Made by a program: the position numbers and the translations under genes. The notes beneath the pieces were generated by a model that made no database searches, had not been told where the DNA came from, and saw nothing but the letters and a program-made list of their open reading frames with translations. A stretch of DNA of 64,000 bases from Sycon ciliatum. Taxonomy: Eukaryota; Porifera; Calcarea; Leucosolenida; Sycettidae. Positions 38,301 through 50,001 of the stretch are shown here, in pieces. Positions within the stretch are counted from its first letter, which is position 1, and each line of letters starts with the position of its first letter. The DNA lies in assembly GCF_964019385.1 (NCBI RefSeq), contig NC_088646.1:8263171-8327170 (forward strand), read 5' to 3'.

Positions 38301-41300
38301 ATATTAAAGCCAGCTGTCACCGCGAGGCGCCGATGCCTCGCACTTTGCTGTCTGTCAGCGCAGCATTCAACCGTGTGACATTTGTGTATTCTCCAGTCAA
38401 GTGTGCATACTTGATTGCTTTTCATCCTGTTTGGTATGTACAGGAAGTTATGGGAGGCATCCACTGGCGTGCATCTGGCTACTTTTGCCCACCCACACAT
38501 CGTCAAGGCGGTGGCCTTCACGAATGTAAGTAATATTTGTAGATTGGGTTCTATCAGAACTCAACATGCTTATCCTATAGACCTTATGCACGTTGCACAG
38601 ATGTACAACGTTCTGTACTACATGTACATGTAGGACCGTAGGTGTGTACAGACCCAGTTGGGTGTTCATTGTGTGCTATGCATGCGCATTTGACAATTTT
38701 AGCCTCATAATTAATGGCAAACAATCACTTGTCCAGCTTCTTCACTTTGGTTAGAACTAATGACTAGCTAGATCTTTGTCAGAAAAAAGGTTTTCGTATG
38801 AAATGCCTTCAGGGCCTTTCTTAGTGGAAATAGCAGTAAACACAATAGGGTCCTGCACATTCAACACCCAACCGGTTCTACGGGATTTCGTGCATCTGTA
38901 CAACGTGCATAAGGCTTATTCTACTCTCCATTGCTGGTGCTATGCCAGGCAGTGATGTGTTACCTGGATTGTGATAGCTGCTGGCTAACGCATCTAAAGC
39001 CTCAGAAAATCCTGACTTGGTTGGTTAGTTAGAATTCCCTGACTGACGAGGACACAGATCCCTGATGCAAATAACTTGATAACTCGGGACCTTTCAGCCT
39101 ATTGTTGCAGAAGCACTAATTTTCTTCTTGAAAACTGTTCCATGTGTGCATCAATTGTACTTCTGGGGAACTTGCGAAGGAGATTCTGGCCCAACTTCGG
39201 TCCTGTGCCCTTGTCCTTATTTGTGTACGCTGGGTCTTCCCCAAGAATGAGCAACCCCGCACATGGGCTCAGGACAGCACAATTTGTTGTTTAGTAATGT
39301 TTACGTCATTAGAGCAGTTCCGCGCTACGTAGTTATGTTACAGGTGGAGTCCTGATAGTTCGAACCCCGAAATTCCAGAGATGCCATGACTAATTTGTAC
39401 GAAATGTTGCTTTTTCTGCATTTGGTGTTATCTGGCCCTTTTCTCACTATCCATCACTGCATTTCACAGATTCATTTCAGGAAATATATACCGTATGTTC
39501 AACATTTCGGTCAAGAAATATGCGAATAAGCATCACTGGGAATGAATTGGGCACGGGTGGGATAGTCAGTGTTGTGCACTTTCGTACGAATGATGATGCG
39601 TGAAGTGCCCTGCTTTATTCTAAATGGCCCCCTTCCTGTTCGTCTTTTTCTCTATTTCTTGTCCCAGGACAAGACAAGGCTAGTGACCGGCTGCCAAAAT
39701 AAACAAGTCTATATCTGCAGCTGTGAAAGGCCTGATGCAGGTGAGCAGTGGACGAACTGCATGTCTTTGCTGTTGCTGTTATTTACTTCAATCGTGGCGG
39801 CACTTAGCCTGTGCTTGGTAGAACTATCTCCTACTGACTTTACTAATGGAGTGAATAGGTTTGCTGTTGTAATCTAAGACATTATTTAGCGTTGCTGTAA
39901 GTGTAGAGGTGGCACCTATGCCTCTCTCTTTGTCTGAGTTGTGGTCAATGTGAACATATTCTTCTTTGATTATAGAAAAGCAATTGCTGAAGAAACATAA
40001 TTCCATGGTAAAGCGTGTTTGCTGCGGTCCCGGTGACAACTTGGTTTTCAGCTCTTCAGAAGATAGCTGCATTGGGTAAGTGTGCAATGCCATCTGCTAC
40101 ACTATTGCTGTTGCTCATTAACTGTCAACACAATGCATTCCTGTTTCCTAGTGTCCTCGGTGGGTAACTTTAGTGGCATGTTGTGATGTTGCGGTGAGCG
40201 GTTGCATTGCTGTGGAAGTGCATGCCATCAGGTTGTCCAGCTCCTATGTGTGGCTGCCATGGCACTATTCCGGGGTATTATCTGTGCAGTGGTGCTCTGC
40301 ACACCAGTAGGACTAGAGCAGGCATCCTGTGGCACAAATGCAGCTCAGTTCCACACACTACATTGCTTTGCACCACTCATTTCCACCTACCCGGACGTGA
40401 TCCAGACTTTTTGCCGCGTGACACCTATGCGGAACTTGTGCTATCCGATTTTCACGTACTCTTGATTATGGTCTAGCTACAAAGCAGTGGTGTGGCAATG
40501 GTCTTTTTATTACTGCAGTACCATTCCTTCTTGATCGTTCTTTGTATGTCATAGTGTTCATTGCATATTCATCACTTCATTCCTTTGTGCTGAACGTGAT
40601 CACATGTAGGTATGCAAGTGTTTGTGTTGTTTCTTTCTTTGTACTGTGAAGTGGTTCTCATTTTGGTGTTGTGTATGTCATGTGTGCTCCTATTCTGTTT
40701 CTTACTGTTTTCTTCCAGTGTTTGGGACCTCCGCAGCAACCAGGAAGTACAGTCGCTGCCCACCACCAACGCAGTGACCAGCTTGGAATTGTCGCGTGAC
40801 GGAAATCATTTGACTGCCTGTCACGACAGAATTGTCACCGTGTACAATGCTGCAACGTAAGTGACTGCGTGATGTGCGCAGGTGGTCTGAAGGGTGTAGA
40901 CAGCGACTGTGTGTGCGTGTGTGCTGTGTTTCTGTACACTTGTGCAGTCATATTACCGGTATTACTGCGTATCCCCAAGAGTACATAAGGCCAAGTAAAA
41001 TAAAATCCCAGTTTATCGTCCTTTTTTTCACAAAAATCGGGGAGGGAGGGCGGATTTTATTTTTATTTTTTATTTTTTGATGTGCTACAGACTAGTATAG
41101 TTCTTGGTAAACAATGACACATCATGTGCAACAATCTGCAACAGAATAGTGGTAGTGTATGGAATACACAATGCTATAACAGTTATATGTACATAAACAA
41201 TTACATGCAAAATCTTTGGATCGACAGATTGTCACTCCACTCATAAGACACAAACCCCAATACTGTTTGGTTCACACAGACCACCAGATAAATGATAGAA

Positions 41301-44300
41301 AGCTGCAGAAGGGAAAGAACCAGTCAGAACAGTAACCAATAGTCAGTCATAAAGGGAACATGTTGGAATACAATTCACTTCTTCCCCTGAGGGACATGCG
41401 TGCGGGTACGCTTCTTCATGGCGCTCTTCCCAGACTCCTGGCAAGCACCACACACAGGATACGCATCGGCATTATTGACTAGACCCTCTCCTGAAGCGCA
41501 GTAGCAGCATACAGTGGGATACCCAGCAGAGTAGTACGGGATCTCAATAGGACTGTCACATGTGAGATTTCCCTTGACGTGCACGGAAGCCAGGGCACTG
41601 GTGACTTCGCAAGCTACATCCGTGAGATGACTGCCACAGGAGAAGCTCAGGGTCTCCAAGGCCGCGACCAGTTCCACACGTGCTGCTGACTTGACGCTCT
41701 GCTTGGCATACAGAACACGAGGCTTGCCACACTCGGAGCACCTGATGACCTCCTTGACATTCTTGGCATACTGGGCGCTGGGCGGGAATGGCATGCCATG
41801 ACCACCAGAGGCTGACTGGCTTGCTGCAACCAGAGATGGCCTGTGCTTCTCCAATGTTGGTTCGCCATATACAGCATCAAAGCTCTTGTACCGCTCGCCA
41901 TCAGGTACAGGGTCTGGGAGGTGATGCAGCTTCGAGAAGACATCCTCTGGCAGTCGCGGAGGCTTGCACACTGAGCATGCTGGTTTGCCACACTTCAGGA
42001 TGGTGAAGGAGTAATGCCGGGCAATGCAGTGCTCTTCCAGGAATGTCAGAAGTACCTTGTTCTTTGAAATGGACTGCTTGGTGGTACTCTTGGTATCCAG
42101 TGACGGGTCGATGAGTTTGACGGTGTCACGAAAAGCCTCAACCTCCTCGTCCGTGGCAGCATGAAAGCACTGGAATGGTACACCCGTCAGGCGAAGGCGT
42201 TGGAACAGCGAGCAAATCAAGATCTTCATATCTTCCATTGCATCCAGCACTGCATCTTTCAGGCCAGGGGTCTTCACGGCAGCATTCCTGATGTCCTTCA
42301 TGTTGTTGCAGCCTTTCAGTTGATTCTCGAAAGTGGTCTCATTCCGAACTACACCGACACCCTGCAAAGCGATGTTCAAGATCGACATGATGCGCTCCAC
42401 CGGATTCTTCCAAGAGTTGTACGGGGGTGTTCGAACAGCACAGACATAATCTAGGTCGAGCTTGATGAACAGCGACAGGAGGGACAACTGCGTGGAGAGG
42501 TAGGTTGGACGATGGTCGGGCCCGCCATCGGTGTACATGCAGAGGATAGGTTTTACATCGCCTTTCTGCAGGATACTCAGGAGCTCGCAACCATGGCGCG
42601 ATGGAGAGGAATGTTGAAATACACAGTCCTTCAAGCCCACGTGGACTGTTCTGCGATAGAAGGAGTCATCAATGGATTCTGGCACATCCACAATGAGATT
42701 CACGCTTGGTGTGAGATTGAACTTCGTGAAATCGTGGTCCGAAACTACCAGTTTTTCATTCAGCCCAACCAGAACCGGCCTTGATCTACTGCTGCCACAG
42801 GATGCCCAGGCTCTCCAACTTTGATTGTGTGCTTGTCATCTTGGCATACAAAGCACACATGATCACGAAACTGCACAGCAAATTCCCGCTCATAGCGAAA
42901 CAGAGCGCTGGCGTAGTGGCAGTCAATGTGAGCTGTCCGGAACTGACGTGATTGAACCATGAATTTTACTTTGAGTTTGCCCGTGTAGTGGCGAGCTGTA
43001 GCCAATGCAGGATTTCTCGGCCAGAACTGATACCGGAGCCATTGCACTGACGGGATGGGTGTGTCTGGAGGGCAACGCTTAGTGACCTCCTCGTGCATAT
43101 CCCTGACGCTCAAGGCCTTGGCAAGGTGAGTAATGACAGTGTTGTCTTCTTCCACATTGTCATGCCGTCGGTCATCAACTGCAGTCTCCACGGAGCTCTC
43201 AATGTATTGCTGGCATTGCTCAAGAAAAGCAGTATATGACTCGGGCCTACCGCTGTTCACAGTGCGCAAATCCCAGATGAGGTCTGCATCCTCTGTTTCG
43301 AACATTTCTGCAATTCGTTTGTCCACTGCTGCTTGGTCTGCGTTTGTACTGGCACTCGCATCTCCCGTGAGCCTTCTGTACACCTCCCGAAGAAATGCAG
43401 GCTTGGTGTTCGTCACAGAGCCAAACAGATGGATGAATTCCCTTCGCATAATGCGAGTGTGGAATGTTGGCATGCAGGATTTGAGCTGTTGCTGGATGGC
43501 GGAATTCTTTTGCAGGAGCTCAGATTCCTCAGCACACTCTGGAATACGCCAGATGAAATGCACATGCGCCTTGCTGCCAGTGTACGAATACAGAACGCAC
43601 TTGACGGGCACAACTATCCCCTCCAGGTACTCGTGTCTCCGGCGATGTTCAGTAGGACAATGGTCCTCAATCAGGATGTGTTCATAATCCTCAGCAGCAG
43701 ATATAGCGGCGTGCAGACTTCTATATCTCGCACCCAGAGTTGGCTTCACGACTAGAGTCGCCCCAATCACCTTCAGCTCATCCACGTCAGTTCTCACGCA
43801 GGTACGCTTGGCTTCACTGGTGTAGACTGTATCCAGATGCGCTTTCAGGTACGCAGCATACTTGCGGAAGTTGTCAGCAAGTCTCAACACAGCTTCCCGG
43901 ACACTTTTCCAGTGCTGGTGCTTCATGTAGGAGCAGCCAGCCAAGAAGAACAGGGATGACGACAACGCATCCAAATTCTGGCGGCACAGGTTCGACTGGT
44001 CCCGCTTTCTCCTTTTGCGATCTTCCGGCGTGTTGTACCCAACAAACTTCTCCAACAATGCAGGCACTGCACAACCTCGACTTGACAAGGTGTGGTGATT
44101 GCCATCGATATACCACAATGCATCACTGATTGTTCCTACGAAGTTCACACCAGCTGATCCAGCAAGCGCCTCTTCCCAGCCCAACTTGTTCTCCTCCAAG
44201 AACAGCAGAAGATCATTTTTCAGCACAGCTTTCTTGTTGACAGGGTTCCATTTCGGCGGAAGAGCACACTGCGTCTTCGACGCAGCCATCAACATAGCGA

Positions 44301-47300
44301 AAGCGTCACCAGACGGAGTTCTCTCCTGTGTTGTCGCTGTCGCTGCCTGTTCAGGGCAAGCGATAACGAATTCCACGTATTGCCCAAGAGCGCTGACAGT
44401 CTCGCCTACTGGCGAATCTGGACTCACAGGGGTTTTGGAACCTTGCTTTGTGTCGCCAACACTAGCTTGGACACAAGAGACAACGTCGCTCTCCTCAAGG
44501 CGCTCCCCATGGTCCAACTCGCCAGCGCTGAACTGGGTGAAAATGTCCGAGAGAGTTGAAGACGCAGAGACAACACAGCCATACCAGGACTTCAGAACTT
44601 TCAACCCGCGACGGATTTGCAGCAAAACAAACGGCATGTCGCTTCTCAACAAAGTCGCAACTACGGAAAGAACGGAAAACTGTCGAGGTCTCGACAGGAT
44701 GAAGACGGACTTTCGGCAGAAAGACGAAGCTGTGTTTTCAAGCCTTAGCCGACGTAAAAAATCAAGCTTTTGGCAAAATTCTAGATTTAAAAAATAAAAA
44801 TAAATTCCGGGCGGCCTCGAAAAATGGGGCGGGCGGGGACGATAAACTAGGATTTTTTTTACTTGGCCTAACCCTCCAGAGTGTGCAACTCCCACATACC
44901 CTGCTGTCCCGACAGAATTTCAAGTTGACGTCATACTTTATGACGCAATGCTCCTTGCACCAGTGATTTACAACATGTGTACGGGTGTCAACGCATCACA
45001 CGTTTTTCTTTGCAATAATTTGTACAGGATCGATGGGCTTCGGTCAACCACAGGTTCCGGATTCGTCTGATAATCTGTGTACAGTGCGCATTGCATCATC
45101 AAAATGACGTCAACTTGAAATTCTGTCGGGACAGCACCCATACTCGAGTTGCACACTCTGGGGGGTTATGTACTCTTGGTATCCCGGGCACTGTATTAGG
45201 GGCCGTCCATAATTATCAATCTTTTACAAAAAGAAAAAGTTTGGTTTATTTTATTTTATTTTTTACGAGAAACCACGAACCTCGAGAACAGAATACTGCA
45301 TGATAGAGGTGGTTGCAGACGCAACTGTGGTGGTGGTGAAACTGGAGCATCTCCGCCGACCTGAGGTTTGTGGGTGGGTCTATAGGAGAGTTTCGTTATG
45401 AAAAATATTGATAACTGAAATATCAATCCGTTCTAGTAGTCAAGTCAATACTGTATAACATTTTAGGTGCATTAAAATTTCGGTGCCACGGACCTGCCAG
45501 GTTTCCGGTGTAATGTAGAATTAGGTGACCAGCTTTCCCTTCATTTACAGTCCATACTCTAGTGCCTTTTAGGTGTAATTTAAATTTAGGTGCCTGTTTT
45601 CTCTACCGAAATCACCGAGATTAAAGTTACATCGAGAATAACATGTTTTTGTATATTTTTTGTTCAGGTGGAAGGGGGAGGGTCATAACTAAACTTTTTC
45701 GTTTCGTGAAAATTATTGATAATGCCGGATGGCCCCTTGATGTATGGTGCACTGGATATGCTATCCCAGTCACTTTTATCGTTGGTGCAGAGGACCTTGG
45801 CTATGGCGGGCATATCTTATGGCCCGAGGGCGTATATTTAACCCTCTCACTACCAGCCATTCAAATATCGATCCGCAATAGGCAATCACTAAATATTTCG
45901 TCACACGCTCAAATAATGTCGGATTATTACGAATGAGGGCTCTACGTCTTCAGAAAGACCTTGACTATCGACTGCAACTATCGCTTTCACTCCTTGGTGC
46001 ATAATTGGAGCACGGCGAAGCTCGAAGCTAGTGCGCGATCAAAAATGCGCATTAAAACATTTTGAGTCGGCGTCACGCTGAGAATAACTCTGATATCTTC
46101 TCGCTTACCTATGTGTTTTGGGGCTGGAAATCCTTCGGGTTTTAGGTATTTTCACAAGAACTTCGTCTGGTTTCTATGAGCCACGATTTTACAAATCAGT
46201 GAGCCACTCGTGACAGATCGCGCTGCGCATATTTGCTTGAGTTTGACAACGTCTTCTTCATCACGGCGCGGCACACACGAATGGCGCTTGGTGTTGTAGT
46301 TTCTACGAGTGCGTAGCTGCCATCATTAGCTTTCCAGAGAGTGGTTGTTTGTGAGAAATGGCCAAAGAGAGCAGAGACATAACAAAAGTCGTATTTTTGT
46401 AGACTGTGAATTGACTCAATGGCGAAAATAATGGGTAGTGAAAGGGTTAATGACGTTACACTGCATTTTGCTCAATCTGTGCTTGCTGAATACTGCTTGT
46501 TTGTAGGTTGGAGCCCATCAAGGAGCTGCAGATGCCCAGCAAAATGTACTCCGCCACTCTTCATCCAGCAAATGAGAGTGTCGTAACAGGTGGAGAAGAC
46601 CTGCAAATCTACAAGTTTGATTATGCCACAGGAGAACAACTAGGTACGATTTGCCTCCGTGTCGCACGTGCAATGGTTTGCAGACACGATAATATTATTA
46701 TTATGGGTGATCCGGGTACCTGTCTGTTTATTTTTTGTAACTGCTGATCCGTTAGCAAACGAGTACCCGACTTATTAGCTAACTTGTACAGTCGTACAGT
46801 TTGAATGTGTGGTTGCTGGTTGGATCCTGCTACATATGACAATTTAGACTGCTTTGCATGTAGCGCAGTATGTGCGCAGTATGTGCGCATGCTGCGCTTG
46901 TCGCGATGTAGTACACTTGCTGCGAATTGCATGGCATCGCATGTCCTCCTGGCACGAAATGTGGAAGGCTATTGTATAGTAACTGTAACTATTGGCTGCT
47001 AAAGGGAACGCGATAACCCGTCCGTTAAGCCAGGTACCCGTTTCTATCCTTAAAGGGTAACCGTTTCACCCCTAATTATTATACCTTAGTGCAAGATCCG
47101 CTGCCTTTCCTTATGATCGACACATGGCTGGAGATCCGTAAGGAACATCCTTGGTTGTACATTTAAGATTTGCCACTGATTTGGGTGTCAGCAGTATTTA
47201 TTTAAAAAAAAAACCCCCTGGGTACTGGTACTATCGTTGATGCTCGAAGTGGTCAGCCGTTATACTGCGTGGTATATCGGGTTGAGTTTTGATTGTGTGT

Positions 47301-47526
47301 CTGATTGTGCACCTTGGATTGATTGTATTGTGTGTTTGATATTCCAGAGGCGTACAAAGGTCACTTTGGTCCTATTCACGCTGTGAGGTACTCTCCTGAT
47401 GGTGAAGTGTACAGTTCCGGATCTGAGGATGGCACCCTTCGTCTCTGGCAAAACACAGTAGGAAAGACCTATGGCCTGTGGGTGGCCGAGGCATTGGCGC
47501 CAGAGGCTGCCAACACAGCATCCTAA
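35302..47526 (+). CDS. STRAP: Serine/threonine kinase receptor-associated protein (WD40)
   Basis: Eight exons join in frame: 35302-35413, 35497-35632, 38444-38525, 39668-39740, 39976-40075, 40719-40856, 46507-46643 and 47348-47526 (TAA), giving 318 residues. STRAP/UNRIP is a seven-blade WD40 protein of the SMN complex and a TGF-beta receptor and Unr partner. The start [20 protein letters not shown] and [20 protein letters not shown] are almost invariant in the family. Later blades read [40 protein letters not shown] and [16 protein letters not shown], ending [20 protein letters not shown]. The human protein is about 350 residues; the acidic tail is shorter here. The middle blade (exons 4-5) is the most diverged. 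Intron 2 holds a piggyBac-like MITE, and the 5.65-kb intron 6 holds a nest of transposons. Confidence 0.95.
35949..36882. mobile_element. piggyBac-like MITE with TTAA target, STRAP intron 2
   Basis: The ends are CCCGTTATGTACCGCGCATC and, on the other strand, CCCTTTTATGTGCTGCGCCC. TTAA flanks both (35945-35948, 36883-36886). CCC ends at a TTAA duplication are diagnostic of the piggyBac superfamily. The 934-bp interior has no transposase. Confidence 0.85.
38146..38190. repeat. Three tandem copies of a 15-bp unit
   Basis: The unit GTGCAGTGTGGTGTT is repeated exactly three times in STRAP intron 2. The length is a multiple of 3, so it makes repetitive frames that look coding but have no other support. 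Confidence 0.9.
39349..39500. mobile_element. One-ended Tigger-like fragment in STRAP intron 3
   Basis: CAGGTGGAGTCCTGATAGTT then CGAACCCCGAAATTCC matches the left end of the complete MITE at 19460-19837. I do not find the opposite end, so it is truncated. The right limit is a guess. Confidence 0.5.
41375..42788 (-). CDS. Orphan transposon protein, C-terminal part with DDE-like and zinc motifs
   Basis: The frame can be followed from about 42788 ([20 protein letters not shown]) to the stop at 41375, about 470 residues. It continues the frame ending at 42760 after a one-base-type shift. Candidate acidic catalytic residues are the first Asp in VSDHDFTKF or in [10 protein letters not shown], the second in [15 protein letters not shown], and Glu in [15 protein letters not shown]. 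This D-D-E spacing is compatible with an RNase H-like transposase, but that is inference. The C terminus is Cys-rich: [21 protein letters not shown] and [20 protein letters not shown] then GAC, like zinc-binding knuckles, and a basic tail [13 protein letters not shown]. The shift could be decay, a programmed frameshift or a removed intron. Confidence 0.7.
42773..44637 (-). CDS. Orphan transposon protein, N-terminal part
   Basis: The frame is open from 44895 to the stop at 42760. The part before about 44637 lies in the inverted repeat and flank, so a likely start is the ATG at 44637 ([18 protein letters not shown]). It encodes about 620 residues: a Ser/Thr/Gln-rich region, then helical segments including [44 protein letters not shown], an [11 protein letters not shown] block, [28 protein letters not shown], and near the end [20 protein letters not shown] then [12 protein letters not shown] recognise this order from uncharacterised proteins predicted in cnidarians and other invertebrates; I know no assigned function. 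The frame is lost at about 42773-42790, just after [14 protein letters not shown], and continues in the next frame. Confidence 0.7.
45194..45737. mobile_element. Inverted-repeat MITE related to the ends of the 2591-8818 element
   Basis: The left end GGGGCCGTCCATAATTATCA resembles GGGGTCGTCCGCAATTA at 2591. The right end, ATTATTGATAATGCCGGATGGCCCC, is its approximate inverse. It is preceded by TTA and followed by TTG, so the target duplication is imperfect. A second repeat (45450-45645) is nested inside. Confidence 0.65.
45450..45645. repeat. Dispersed inverted-repeat element, copy 1
   Basis: It matches 57453-57656 with the same order of phrases: AAAATTTCGGT, GGACCTGCCAGGTTTC, GGTGTAATGTAGAATTAGGT, TTTAGGTGTAATTTAAATTT, GCCGAAATCACCGA or a variant. 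The ends are weakly inverted (ATAACAT / ATAACATG). Confidence 0.8.
45842..46446. mobile_element. piggyBac-like MITE with TTAA target, STRAP intron 6
   Basis: The ends are CCCTCTCACTACC and its near inverse GGTAGTGAAAGGG, flanked by TTAA (45838-45841, 46447-46450). It is 605 bp with no transposase, and different in sequence from the TTAA element in intron 2. It ends 60 bp before exon 7. Confidence 0.85.
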
Positions 47527-48377
47527 TCTGCTCATGGACGGGTGACCAATTCTACTTGCAGCTCTACTATCGCTTACCTCGTTGGTCTGCTTTTTAATTA
47601 AATGATTTTTCGTTATGCCCTGGCGTTTCTTCAAATTCAAGCTGTGGGTTGGTTGTCTCGTCCTTTTGCCATGTTCTTTTGTTCCTGATTCAGTCCTATT
47701 ACCACCTCCAAGATTTTCATTTAATTTTTGTACAACCTATGTGAAGAGTAAAATTTTGGTGAATTATAAAATCTGTCAGTCTGTACAATGTAGCACAATT
47801 TAGTTCTGTTTTTGTCCACATGTTCTCAGTTTGCGCTATGTCCAATGCCACGTGCCGTAACTGGACAAATGTGTCCACAGCGTCGGTCAAGTCGTAGTTA
47901 AGTCCTATTCCGCCGTAACTGTGCGTGTGCACTGGCAGCGCCGCAATACCCTAACTGGCATGTATTGCGTGTCCAGTGGGCTGGACTTCAAAAAAAGTGT
48001 GTGTCGAGTACTAGTATGACACTGATCGCAGATTGCGTGACTTTCGCAGTATTTATTTATAATGCCATACGTGTTTCATTCGATTTGGAACTTGTTTGCC
48101 GTGTGAAGACTGCTTTCGTCGGGGCGCTTGTGAGATCTCGGAAGGCTGCTCTCTGGTTGTTTTCATGTCTGCTTTGTTTGTTTTTTTGTCCGTTTCCCAT
48201 TCTCTCTGCTTACTCCTTTCTCGTTTGGTTATCCCACTCAACGGTTATCCCACTCAACTTCTTATTTGTTTCCTCCATGTGTATTCAGGGCTATCTCTAG
48301 TCCTGATGCCAATTTGTAGCATAAAATATACTCAAAAACACCATCACTTGGTATGCCGTTTGGGTGATAGGTGAAAG

Positions 48378-48466
48378 CAAGAGTGCATAAACCAAAGTGG
48401 ATGGTTCCTGTGGGAGCGTACTTCGTGCAGTACGTCATTTCTGACGGCATGGTTTATGTACTCTTG
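48378..48466. mobile_element. Palindromic element of the CAAGAG family, about 89 bp
   Basis: The left arm CAAGAGTGCATAAACC and right arm GGTTTATGTACTCTTG flank a loop that also contains inverted GTACTTCGTGCAGTAC. The flanks are GTGAAAG and GTGATAG, a possible imperfect duplication. Another CAAGAGTCCAT arm follows at 48474. Confidence 0.6.
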
Positions 48467-49556
48467 GTGATAGCAAGAGTCCATGATCCCTTTGCCTATG
48501 TTAACTTTTGGCATGCAGTTTACTGGGAAAGTGGGTTTCATACAAGAATTGGTACAGTTGGTGCAATGTTCTTTGCAGTATTCTTGGTTTTGTTTAGAGA
48601 GAGCGTGTGTGCAGCTAGCTAGGCAGGATGGATGCATTGTAAGCTGCATTGGACTCATCTTGGCCTATTGCAGAATTTCCCACACTACTGTGCATGTCCT
48701 TTTGTTGCTGGGCAGGAAAGTGATCAAGTGTGTACAAAGTGCTGTCCGTAATAGTTGGTACCAAGAATCGGTTAACCTTAAACAGTGTTCACCGGTATTC
48801 TATTTAGGATCTGCTGTTCTATATAGTTCGTCAACCGTACAAGGTCTTCCGTCCTCTCGAGTGCTGTATACAAACGATGGCATAAGCGGGCCAATTGCCC
48901 ATGAAGGACAGTCAGAAAAACACTGTCGAAAGCGACTCAATCACCAAGTTGCACGTGCACTCTTGATTAGACTCTGTCTACGATGAAAAGTCCACTGAGC
49001 ATATGAATGTTTGCATCTCACAGCACTTGTCATGGCATAGTTATACTGATACACGTTATCTCGTGCAGAACAATATTAAACACACGTGTGAAAAATCTAC
49101 CGGTGTGTGCCGACTTTAAAGGCAACCTGTGGGAAGGCATCTAACTACTTCAGCTCTTTGTTGCAATTTTGTAGTCCCAGGCTCTTGGTGTGCATTTCCA
49201 GAATATAATGTAGATTTCTGATGCTATGCATGCTCAGAAACCTGGTTTCAGATCTTCTTTTGAATGCAACCGTACTTCCTTTGGACTCGGAAACGAATAC
49301 TTGGCAACAGTCTGCCGCCATTGGAGGAGCCCCCCAGCAGTGGAGCTGAGTCACCGAACCTTCGAACCATTGTTGTAGCCCTGATTCGAAGTGCATAGTT
49401 CAGTGTGCACACCACACCATGTCCATGATTCTGGGAAAAGTGCAATTCGTTGCTTTATATTATTCGGATTATTGAAGCTGCAATCTGCCGCTCCACAGGT
49501 CCACTGCAAACATGCACCAGTATGATCAAGAGTGTATAAGCTCCCTGAGCTTGGTA

Positions 49557-50001
49557 TAGTGGAGATTGGATATAACGACACTCCTTCGGGAGAAAGCAAA
49601 ATGTCGCTATATTCGATCTGTCACTAAACCGGATCTTCACATTTAGTATGCAATATGTATATCTAAAGTCATCCCGCAACGCTGCACTGCGGCTACAACG
49701 TGCAATGTAAAGCAGTGACCCGGAGGTCCGGGCACGTGGCACAGTCATTATACCATGTTCTAGACATGTCAGTCTGCCTGATACTAGAGGAAAGTCGTTA
49801 TATCCGATGTATTTTCACTGTTTTTCAGGTCTTCGGGCACCAAAAAAAGTGTCAGTAAATTCGATCTGTCGTTATTTTCGAGGTCGTTATACCCGATCTA
49901 TAATGTACAGAAAGGACTTGCTAAACGACTTGGGCAACAGAATTGTGTCGCTAAACTCGATTTGTCGTTATACCCAAGGTCGTTATATCCAATCTCCACT
50001 G
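49557..50001. mobile_element. Tigger/pogo-like MITE, 445 bp
   Basis: The left end TAGTGGAGATTGGATATAAC and the right end GTTATATCCAATCTCCACTG are near-perfect inverses, flanked by TA (49555-49556, 50002-50003). The interior repeats phrases of TCGTTATA/CGATCTGTC type. The CAGT terminus and TA target fit pogo/Tigger. Confidence 0.88.

Larger units (their letters stand above)
40989..44868 (-). mobile_element. 3.88-kb terminal-inverted-repeat DNA transposon, TAA duplication
   Basis: The left end reads GGCCAAGTAAAATAAAATCC and the right end, on the opposite strand, GGCCAAGTAAAAAAAATCCT. The similarity continues through AGTTTATCGTCC and a G/C-rich block to an A/T-rich TTTATTTTTATTTTTT, about 80 bp in all. 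TAA flanks both sides (40986-40988, 44869-44871). The pre-insertion sequence ACATAACCC is confirmed by the opposite arm of the host MITE, so the boundaries are exact. The element fills most of STRAP intron 6, antisense to the gene. It carries one long coding region in two frames. The TIR, TSD and coding region together make it an autonomous-type element, perhaps recently active. Confidence 0.9.
40975..45179. mobile_element. Large palindromic MITE, interrupted by the 3.88-kb transposon
   Basis: The left end CCAAGAGTACATAA (40975-40988) and the right end TTATGTACTCTTGG (45166-45179) are reverse complements. TATCC flanks both (40970-40974 and 45180-45184). The rest resumes at 44872 with CCCTCCAGAGTGTGCAACTC and runs as long inverted arms (CCCGACAGAATTTCAAGTTG, then its mirror near 45110-45132). 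Without the insertion it is about 325 bp. It has no gene. Confidence 0.88.

Noticed and set aside
44638-44895. N-terminal extension of the transposon protein up to 44895
   Set aside because: It runs through the terminal inverted repeat and into the host MITE beyond 44868, so it cannot be part of the element's protein as a unit.
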